From positions 159,913,501-159,977,500 of the forward strand of contig JAIOJX010000005.1 of the NCBI GenBank assembly GCA_022376925.1: a stretch of 64,000 nt of DNA, written 5' to 3'. Below, piece by piece: positions 55,100 to 64,000 of the stretch. The DNA is from Tragulus kanchil. Taxonomy: Eukaryota > Chordata > Mammalia > Artiodactyla > Tragulidae. Numbering within the stretch: the stretch's first letter is position 1; each line of letters begins with the position of its first letter. Under the pieces are notes generated by a model. That model did no database searches, had not been told where the DNA came from, and saw nothing but the letters and a program-made list of their open reading frames with translations. A program made the translations under genes and the position numbers.

Positions 55100-55865
55100 A
55101 CATCACTCTGAATAAAGGGGAAAAAAAAAAAAGGAACTCCTGCTCCCAATGAGGCAGGAAAAGGATTCGGGGATGGTATTTTAGTGGAAAGGTCAGGGAG
55201 ATCCTATGTGAAAAGATGTGGTTGGAGCAGGAATCTGAAGGGGGCGAAGGAGCGAACTTTATGACTGAGAGAACATTCCCTTGGAGGGAAGAATAGGCCC
55301 AGAGGCTGGGGGTGAAACCTGCGTAGGAGATCACACAGGACCTTGCAGGGCATAGTAGTAGAGACTTTGGGTTTTATTCTGAGTAAGATGGGAGCCATTA
55401 GAAGGTTTTGAGCCAAAGAGTGACAGGGCTTAGTCTTTGAAAAGGTGGAGAATAGAGAAGGGGGCACGAGTGAGAGCTGGGAGCCTGTTAGAAAGCAGCT
55501 GCCCCCAGCTAGTCTAGACACGGGGTTAGGACCAGGTTGATAGTGGAAATGGTGGCGAGAGGTGACTGGATTCAGGTTGTGTTTGATAGAGACGGAGCCA
55601 GTGGAATTTGCTGAGGTCAGAAACAGGGAGCGAGGCAATTGGGTGGGAGAAAGAGATGGCCATGGATGACTTCAAGGTTCTTGACTTGAGTGAAGTGGGA
55701 AGTCTGAGAGAGCAGCGTGTCAGGATAAGGACCAAGAAAGGAGTTTGGGTTTCGGATACTATGTTTGAAAGACTTGTTAGATCTTCAGTAGAATGAGTAA
55801 TGGGATGTGCGTGTGGCATTCATGGGAAGGTCTGGGATGGAGATATGAATTTGGGACTTAGCATT
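55100..55865 (-). mobile_element. L2 LINE fragment
   Basis: Old LINE sequence in minus orientation: ggaaaggtcagggagatcct, gaccttgcagggcatagtag, gggttttattctgagtaaga, catggatgacttcaaggttc, gagatatgaatttgggactt. This is the usual L2 order, with heavy divergence and indels. PPIL1 intron 2. Confidence 0.7.
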
Positions 55866-56094
55866 TAGTTGGAATTTATTAGTGAGATTGGTAGGTGCCA
55901 GCATTTATAAGTTTCAAGGACGCTTGCTTCTCAGTCTGCCTTTTGTCTCTGCTTGTTTGTACTCTTGCTCTTCACTTGAAGTGAGCTTGGTTCTCTGTGG
56001 CAGTCTTTTTCTGTCTTTTTTTCCTTTGTCATTCTCAGTTGTCCTTTATTTATTCTTTATGACTAAGAGGCGTTTTTCTTTTTCTCGTTTAAAT

Positions 56095-56412
56095 TTTATT
56101 TATTTATTTATTTTATTTTTGGCTATTCTGGGTCTTCACTGCTGCCGCAGGCTCTTCTCTAGTTGCAGGGAGTGGGGGCTACTCTGTGAGCAGGCTTCTT
56201 TTGCGGTGACTTCTCTTGTTGTGGAACTCAGGCTCTAGGGCACCCAGGCTTCACTCGCTGCGGCTCTGAGGCTCTAGAGCACAGGCTCAGTAGTTGTGGC
56301 TCACAGGCTTCGTCGTTCCGCAGCATGTGGGATCTTCCCAGCTCCGGGATCGAACCCGTGTCTCCTGCGTTGGCAAATGAACTCTTGCCAACTGAGCTAA
56401 CCAGGGAAGCCC
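56095..56412 (-). mobile_element. Long CHR-2-like SINE (end repeated at 57432-57523)
   Basis: Minus-strand element with a TTTA-rich tail at its left, the body ggcttcttttgcggtgac and ctctagagcacaggctcag, and the head gagctaaccagggaagccc. The 92-bp fragment at 57432 is the start of the second arm of D18. Confidence 0.8.
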
Positions 56413-58533
56413 TGCTTTTTCAATATATATGGGCACATTTTAAAATCTAGAATATAGAGGAAAGTAGACAAAAAAAAGAACCAAAGAGGGAATTCTCTGG
56501 TGGTCCAGTGGTTAGGACTCTGCATTTCCACTGCAGGGGGCCCAGGTTTGATCCTTGGTTGGGGAACTAAGATCCCACAAGCTGTGCAGCGTGGTCAAAA
56601 AAGAAAATAATAATCACTCATAAATATACCTCCTAAAGATTCCTAACCACTGTTAGCTGTTTCCCCCAGTATCTCACCTCTCAGAAATGATGACCATTAA
56701 CTTTTGGTGGCCATTATTCTAGACATCTTTTGTTCCAGATACCTACTTAAAAGGATGAATCACTAGCTAGATGGAAACAATAGGCTATGTCATGCATGCT
56801 ATGTTTTCTTTAAAACAAAAAGTATCGTATTTAATTTTGAATATATTTAACAGAAAAGTTGACTCCCTCGTCTAAAAGATGAGACAAAATTAGTACTCAA
56901 ATTTCTACCCATTCCTATTGTTTAGGAAAAGCTTAGTTTTGCCTGCCTCCTGTTTTGGGAAAAGCTCAGTTCTTCCCTCCTGGATTTCTCCTTTACTTTT
57001 GTGTGCTCACACAGAGCACTTTCTGATGCTTCTGGTCACCAAATGTATGGAGTTTCATGCCTCACAACAGTTTCCTTGGACACCAGCTGTGTTTGATTGA
57101 TTTGCTGGAGTCAGTCACAGAACTCAGGGAAACATAAGTGCTTGCTTACCAGTTTATTAAAGGATATGATAAAGGATGCAGATGAATAGATGCTTCAGAT
57201 AAGGTCCTGGAGGGTGCTGGAAATGAGAACTTCTGTCCCTGTGGAGTTGGGGTGCATCACCGTCCCAGTGTGGATGTGTTCATCTGCTTTGAAACTCTCT
57301 AAACCCTATACTATTGGAGTTTTGTGGAGGCTTCTTCATGTAGGCACGATCAATTATTAGCTCCATTTCTAGCCTTGCACCTCTCCCTTTCTCACTGGAG
57401 AAGGGGTGGGGCAGGCACTGTTTTTAATTGGGCAGCATGTGGGATCTTCCCAGCTCCGGGATCGAACCCGTGTCTCCTGCGTTGGCAAATGAACTCTTGC
57501 CAACTGAGCTAACCAGGGAAGCCCTGCTTTTTCAATATATATGGGCACATTTTAAAATCTAGAATATAGAGGAAAGTAGACAAAAAAAAGAACCAAAGAG
57601 GGAATTCTCTGGTGGTCCAGTGGTTAGGACTCTGCATTTCCACTGCAGGGGGCCCAGGTTTGATCCTTGGTTGGGGAACTAAGATCCCACAAGCTGTGCA
57701 GCGTGGTCAAAAAAGAAAATAATAATCACTCATAAATATACCTCCTAAAGATTCCTAACCACTGTTAGCTGTTTCCCCCAGTATCTCACCTCTCAGAAAT
57801 GATGACCATTAACTTTTGGTGGCCATTATTCTAGACATCTTTTGTTCCAGATACCTACTTAAAAGGATGAATCACTAGCTAGATGGAAACAATAGGCTAT
57901 GTCATGCATGCTATGTTTTCTTTAAAACAAAAAGTATCGTATTTAATTTTGAATATATTTAACAGAAAAGTTGACTCCCTCGTCTAAAAGATGAGACAAA
58001 ATTAGTACTCAAATTTCTACCCATTCCTATTGTTTAGGAAAAGCTTAGTTTTGCCTGCCTCCTGTTTTGGGAAAAGCTCAGTTCTTCCCTCCTGGATTTC
58101 TCCTTTACTTTTGTGTGCTCACACAGAGCACTTTCTGATGCTTCTGGTCACCAAATGTATGGAGTTTCATGCCTCACAACAGTTTCCTTGGACACCAGCT
58201 GTGTTTGATTGATTTGCTGGAGTCAGTCACAGAACTCAGGGAAACATAAGTGCTTGCTTACCAGTTTATTAAAGGATATGATAAAGGATGCAGATGAATA
58301 GATGCTTCAGATAAGGTCCTGGAGGGTGCTGGAAATGAGAACTTCTGTCCCTGTGGAGTTGGGGTGCATCACCGTCCCAGTGTGGATGTGTTCATCTGCT
58401 TTGAAACTCTCTAAACCCTATACTATTGGAGTTTTGTGGAGGCTTCTTCATGTAGGCACGATCAATTATTAGCTCCATTTCTAGCCTTGCACCTCTCCCT
58501 TTCTCACTGGAGAAGGGGGTGGGGCAGGCACTG
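56320..58533. repeat. Tandem duplication D18 (arms 56320-57420 and 57432-58533)
   Basis: Offset 1112 then 1113 bp, in PPIL1 intron 2. The only difference seen is one G in a G-run close to the end of the first arm (gaaggggtgggg against gaagggggtgggg). Contains the end of a long SINE and a Bov-tA. Confidence 0.95.
56488..56610 (+). mobile_element. Bov-tA SINE (copy 57600-57722)
   Basis: gaattctctggtggtccagt to gctgtgcagcgtggtcaaaa, with B box ggtttgatcc. In PPIL1 intron 2. Confidence 0.84.
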
Positions 58534-60122
58534 AATATTCCAAGCTTCTTATTATAACTTGGTCCTTCTGGTGACCAGCCCCCATGCAGGAGCCCCTCAG
58601 AGTCAACTCATTGGAACAGAAGACGGTCCTCGGGCTCTTATCACTTAGGAATGTGTAAGGGCTTTAGGAGCCATGTGTTATTATCAGAGACCAAAGCATA
58701 GAACAAGAGGCACTCTTCGTGTTCTTTTCACTTGGGAAATAACAAGGGTTTTAGAAACTCTCTGCCAGGAACCAGGAGCAGGTATCTTATCTGTCTGTCT
58801 ATTTTTTTCTATTATTTCACACCGTCCTCCTTCCCTTGCTCCCAGTTCTTTGTTAGTTTTTTCTTATCAGAGTTTACAGCATTTTCCATTCTGCACCCGT
58901 GAGCCCCTCAGTTACAGTGTGGGCTCTACATTTTAGAAGCATCAGTGCTCACCACTGGGCTTTTCTGTTCCCAAGTACTTGAAGGCAGAATTTCTTGTTG
59001 AGTGGTTTTTATTGCAAGGGCTGGAGGGTGTTATATTTTTTAAACTCAATCCTGTTTGAGAATTTCTTCCAGTTACGCTTAGAGCTGAAAAAGACCATGA
59101 TTGGGTATACCATTTGGGGGCCAGATAAATTCCCTCAGATCTTAAAAGACAGTTCTGCTCCATTGCCTTCTGATTTTGAATATGGCTGTGGAAGATACTG
59201 AGGCCAGATTTACTCCTTCCTTCAATATAAGGAAACATTTTTTTTTTTTTTTTGTATTTCTGAGTAGTATCTTCTTCATACTTATTGGATTTTCTATTTC
59301 AGGGAGCTAGTTATTCTTTATTGCATCACCTTTACCTTCCATATCTGTCACATTTCTTTTGAGTAAGTGAGATGATGTTTTTCTGGTTTTTTCCTACATC
59401 CTCTGAAATAATCTCAGACCTTTACTCTGTGCCTTATTCAATTTTGAGTCATGTCTCTTCGGTTATTTACTGCACTGACTTATTCCGCTGATTTATCATC
59501 TTGTCTTTTAGCTCTTGCTCTGCTGAATTCTTGAAGCATCTGCCACTGAGGCAGCCATGGAGAAGCCCTTCTTGGTTTACATTTTCTCCCTTCTTTCTCC
59601 CCTTCCATTTGTTGTGCGTGTTTGCACAGTCCCCCTGCCATTTCTTGTCATCTTATCCATGCTTGGTGTCGGAACCTGCACTGGCCTCACCTTCTATCTG
59701 CTTGAGTAGCGTTAAGTGGATTCTCTTTGTCACTCTCCCCACCTGTGTGGGACCAGCTGTCTTCCCCATCCTACATGCTGGGTTGCTTTCTTTCTATCGC
59801 AAATGCTAGGTTGCTGACTTTTGCTCTGTCTTCCCAGACTCTGCTCGTAGTGTCCGTCTTCCCCGACCCTGGGCCCTGGGTAGCCCCTGGGTATAGTTGT
59901 AACAGAGGAAGAAGCCTTGGACCGTTTATCCTTCTCAGCTGTGTTTCTCCCATCCAAGTACTAACCAGGCCCGACCCTGCTTAGCTTCTGAGATCAGACG
60001 AGATCGGGCGCGTTCAGGGTGGTATGGCCGTAGACTCAGCTGTGTTTCTGTAACAGAAGATAAGTTAGCAAGAGAATAGCATACAAATTTATTTAATATA
60101 AGAGTGCATGACATTTCCTTCA
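58534..60122. other. PPIL1 intron 2, unique sequence plus the 5S pseudogene
   Basis: Non-duplicated stretch. Apart from the 5S insert and a T-run at 59239, I see no nameable element. Short frames here are not conserved and lack splice context. Confidence 0.5.
59946..60035 (-). pseudogene. 5S rRNA retropseudogene, 3'-truncated
   Basis: On the minus strand this begins GTCTACGGCCATACCACCCT and follows 5S rRNA closely through the internal promoter region to GGATGGGAGA, about nucleotide 90 of 121. One visible difference is A for G in TGATCTCAGAAGC. The last ~30 nt of 5S and the T-run terminator are missing. The insert is bracketed by a perfect 15-bp direct repeat, CTCAGCTGTGTTTCT, at 59934-59948 and 60035-60049, and there is no poly(A). 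This is the anatomy of a tailless retropseudogene made by LINE machinery from a truncated RNA. It is not a functional 5S gene. Confidence 0.88.
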
Positions 60123-62387
60123 GAAGGAAATAGAGACCTGAAAAGGGGGTTGCCCTGAGCATTTCTATGCTAGGTTAGATAGAGTGGAAAGCTGTGGGAA
60201 AATGTGCTCGGTTAAAAGGGGTCTGAGTATGAGCTCCGTGTAGTGAACTAGGGGAGACTGAGTTCTTTCCAGGCTTGTTCTTTTAGGTTCCTTTTGGTGT
60301 CCTCTCTTGAAAGTAGGGATGTTCCTTTTCCCCGGTTGTGCGGAGGGCACCTCTTGCTTGAGAGTTTTTTTTTTTTTTATAACTTTTATTTTACCTTAAC
60401 TTTTACAGAGTTTTGTTGTTTACAGATATATATGTTCCCAGATTAGCTATATGTATATCCCCCCTATCCCACCCCTCCCGAACCTGAGAATCTTACGCCT
60501 ACTTCAAGGGAAGGTCAGAAAATCCCTCCTGCACCTGCTGTTTCTCAGATTCTTTTCATTTGAAATATTCCGTGTGCTAAGGCGCCTCATCATGGAGTAG
60601 CAGATCCCGATCCCCATCATGGCCCTGAGTTCCTCCCGCCCACTCAGATGGCCATTGCTGGCAGCCTGACCGCCACCCCAGGGCGCCTGTCGTGTGTGGG
60701 CGTCTGCCTTTGAGGGCTTCTCCTTACCTTCTTCAGGACTGTTCACCCGCTCACCCACTTCCTTTGCAAAATTGGAGGGTATTTGTGAGAATTCTCTGGG
60801 TGATGCATCTCCTTTCCTGAGTTGCTCTTTTGGAGCGTGCAGGCAGAAGGATCTCTTAATTTTTTCCTTGACTGACTTTTGTCAGAATCTTTGAAATAAG
60901 ATTGTCTCTCTTTTCTTATTTGGTTGTTGCTGATGAATTGTTGGCTTTGAAAGAAACTGAATTTTTTGTCTTTGTTTCACCAGTTATTGGAAGAGGCAGT
61001 CTCATTCTGCTTCACTCCACTTTTGTTTTTCTGAAGATGTCCACTCTGATGTACTTCTTTTGTGTCTTCCTTCTCTCATTGTTATGAGATGAAATTTTGC
61101 TTCGTAACACCAGTGAACGGGGAGTGTCCTCGATTAGTGTTCAAGAATTGTAAGTGACTCAGATGTGAATGCTCATATCAGAGCTTCACAGTATTTCTAT
61201 ACTTGGTTCGCAATCCTTCATAATGTCACATTTCCAAATTTTTAATGTATAAAACTTTGGTCAATCAAAGACTGAAGGAAATAGAGACCTGAAAAGGGGG
61301 TTGCCCTGAGCATTTCTATGCTAGGTTAGATAGAGTGGAAAGCTGTGGGAAAATGTGCTCGGTTAAAAGGGGTCTGAGTATGAGCTCCGTGTAGTGAACT
61401 AGGGGAGACTGAGTTCTTTCCAGGCTTGTTCTTTTAGGTTCCTTTTGGTGTCCTCTCTTGAAAGTAGGGATGTTCCTTTTCCCCGGTTGTGCGGAGGGCA
61501 CCTCTTGCTTGAGAGTTTTTTTTTTTTTTATAACTTTTATTTTACCTTAACTTTTACAGAGTTTTGTTGTTTACAGATATATATGTTCCCAGATTAGCTA
61601 TATGTATATCCCCCCTATCCCACCCCTCCAGAACCTGAGAATCTTACGCCTACTTCAAGGGAAGGTCAGAAAATCCCTCCTGCACCTGCTGTTTCTCAGA
61701 TTCTTTTCATTTGAAATATTCCGTGTGCTAAGGCGCCTCATCATGGAGTAGCAGATCCCGATCCCCATCATGGCCCTGAGTTCCTCCCGCCCACTCAGAT
61801 GGCCATTGCTGGCAGCCTGACCGCCACCCCAGGGCGCCTGTCGTGTGTGGGCGTCTGCCTTTGAGGGCTTCTCCTTACCTTCTTCAGGACTGTTCACCCG
61901 CTCACCCACTTCCTTTGCAAAATTGGAGGGTATTTGTGAGAATTCTCTGGGTGATGCATCTCCTTTCCTGAGTTGCTCTTTTGGAGCGTGCAGGCAGAAG
62001 GATCTCTTAATTTTTTCCTTGACTGACTTTTGTCAGAATCTTTGAAATAAGATTGTCTCTCTTTTCTTATTTGGTTGTTGCTGATGAATTGTTGGCTTTG
62101 AAAGAAACTGAATTTTTTGTCTTTGTTTCACCAGTTATTGGAAGAGGCAGTCTCATTCTGCTTCACTCCACTTTTGTTTTTCTGAAGATGTCCACTCTGA
62201 TGTACTTCTTTTGTGTCTTCCTTCTCTCATTGTTATGAGATGAAATTTTGCTTCGTAACACCAGTGAACGGGGAGTGTCCTCGATTAGTGTTCAAGAATT
62301 GTAAGTGACTCAGATGTGAATGCTCATATCAGAGCTTCACAGTATTTCTATACTTGGTTCGCAATCCTTCATAATGTCACATTTCCA
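60123..62387. repeat. Tandem duplication D19 (arms 60123-61236 and 61274-62387)
   Basis: Offset 1151 bp. Contains a very short L1 tail per arm. The ~37 bp between the arms resembles a noisy version of the sequence following the second arm (aattttaatg..., aatca..caaa). One substitution (ctcccgaacc against ctccagaacc). Confidence 0.94.
60369..60480 (-). mobile_element. Very short L1 insertion (copy 61520-61631)
   Basis: About 110-bp minus-strand L1 tail: T14 run, ttttacagagttttgttgtt, cccagattagctatatgtat, ccctatcccacccctcc. Same 3' end as the copies at 22681 and 25172. No clean target-site duplication seen. Confidence 0.78.
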
Positions 62388-64000
62388 TGATGTAATTTTA
62401 ATGAAATTGAATCACTCAAAAAAGATTTCCAAATAATTGGATCCAACCTCAAGTATAGTGACTGGTTGAGCTAAGCCTGCTGGCAGGCCTGTGATGGAAG
62501 GCAAACAGGAGTCAGGCCCTCCTGGCTCCCAACTGTGAACTGCTAGCTCATCACGTAGCCCAGGTTTTGCTGAACATCTCAGATACACTACGTGTGGCAT
62601 CCTGGGCTCCTTCAGCAGGTCAATGCATCATTCCCCTCCCCAGCCACCTCTCGGTCTGGCTCCTCTGTTCCTGCACTTTCCAGGGTCTTTCTGATACAGC
62701 TTTGCCAGGTGTTTTCTCAATGCAGATATCTTTGACCTCCTGCTTCATTGTAAACCATTTTTCTTCTTTTGAATCTCCTTTATTGTAGTAACTCTATGTT
62801 ATTGTAATAACGCTATGTTGAGAGAGCCTTTAGCCCTCTGAATGTCTTCTATTTTCTACTAACTCTTCTTCCTCCCCTCCCTACAAGACACAACTTCCTA
62901 TCAAGCTCTTCCTTTCACTCTGCCTTCTCTGCACTTAGCCTCACGGTGCTCACTGGCTGCCGTGATTGCACTGATTAATTACATGCTGATTAATGCTATG
63001 CATCACCCTCACTCTGATTTTATCTTGCCTCTTAGCAGCTCCAGGAACAACTGAAATGTAACTTGTTGAACAGCAAGCTCATTGTTAATTTTATTCATTT
63101 GATGAATATTTGCTAAGAGTCTGTGGGGTATCCTATACTATTCTAAGGCCTGTGAGGTGTATTTAAGCGTTAGAAGCCAAGTCATTTTTCTCTTCCTTGC
63201 AGAGCTCCCTGCCTTGCCAAGAAGATAAGGTACTCATTATAAGAAACAGCAAGAAAGCAATCATATGATAAATGTGCAACAAAGAACATACTTCTTTTGT
63301 GTCTTCCTTCTCTCATTGTTATGAGATGAAATTTTGCTTCGTAACACCAGTGAACGGGGAGTGTCCTCGATTAGTGTTCAAGAATTGTAAGTGACTCAGA
63401 TGTGAATGCTCATATCAGAGCTTCACAGTATTTCTATACTTGGTTCGCAATCCTTCATAATGTCACATTTCCATGATGTAATTTTAATGAAATTGAATCA
63501 CTCAAAAAAGATTTCCAAATAATTGGATCCAACCTCAAGTATAGTGACTGGTTGAGCTAAGCCTGCTGGCAGGCCTGTGATGGAAGGCAAACAGGAGTCA
63601 GGCCCTCCTGGCTCCCAACTGTGAACTGCTAGCTCATCACGTAGCCCAGGTTTTGCTGAACATCTCAGATACACTACGTGTGGCATCCTGGGCTCCTTCA
63701 GCAGGTCAATGCATCATTCCCCTCCCCAGCCACCTCTCGGTCTGGCTCCTCTGTTCCTGCACTTTCCAGGGTCTTTCTGATACAGCTTTGCCAGGTGTTT
63801 TCTCAATGCAGATATCTTTGACCTCCTGCTTCATTGTAAACCATTTTTCTTCTTTTGAATCTCCTTTATTGTAGTAACTCTATGTTATTGTAATAACGCT
63901 ATGTTGAGAGAGCCTTTAGCCCTCTGAATGTCTTCTATTTTCTACTAACTCTTCTTCCTCCCCTCCCTACAAGACACAACTTCCTATCAAGCTCTTCCTT
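62203..64000. repeat. Tandem duplication D20 (arms from 62203 and from 63289)
   Basis: Offset 1086 bp. The second arm runs off the right edge after 712 bp, with no difference noticed. It overlaps the previous duplication, so the segment starting tacttcttttgtgtc occurs at 61052, 62203 and 63289. Confidence 0.93.

Noticed and set aside
59946..60035. Functional 5S rRNA gene
   Set aside because: It lacks the last ~30 nt and the T-run terminator, and is framed by a target-site duplication, so it is a retropseudogene.

Overview
This is mammalian nuclear DNA from a ruminant-type artiodactyl. Two sets of evidence agree. The first is the two genes. C6orf89 (BRAP) is on the minus strand, with five consecutive in-frame coding exons between 24.3 kb and 1.6 kb and a CpG-rich non-coding first exon near 41.7 kb. 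PPIL1 is on the plus strand, with exon 1 at 50.6 kb and exon 2 at 54.6 kb. They lie head to head, matching the PPIL1/C6orf89 pair at human 6p21.2. The second is the repeats: tRNA-Glu SINEs of the Bov-tA type, Bov-A2/ART2A elements, artiodactyl L1 tails, and older MIR, L2 and MER5A.

Layout: 1-41.9 kb is mostly C6orf89 (3' end off the left edge); 42-50.3 kb is the interval between the two promoters; 50.3-64 kb is PPIL1 (exons 3-4 off the right edge). No prokaryotic features, CRISPR arrays or operons are present. Nearly all of the short open frames in the window are repeat-derived or antisense shadows.

The dominant structural signal is not a gene. About 20 direct tandem duplications of 1.07-1.18 kb (unit ends unrelated to each other) recur every few kb, often with overlapping arms so that some segments appear three times. 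One arm is usually degraded over the last 20-80 bp at the junction by small and homopolymer deletions. They duplicate a C6orf89 coding exon (130 nt, frame-breaking), the C6orf89 promoter/first exon, and PPIL1 exon 1. I read this as an assembly/gap-filling artefact rather than biology; about 22 kb of the window may be spurious.

Real biology worth a look: a CpG-rich, target-site-flanked young subfamily of a long tRNA-Glu SINE carrying a distinctive C-rich (G4-capable) 3' segment; a 3'-truncated, tailless 5S rRNA retropseudogene with a perfect 15-bp target-site duplication; very short 5'-truncated L1 tails; and several nested insertions. I did not find a new gene system. The reader should treat duplicated coordinates as alternatives, not as two loci.
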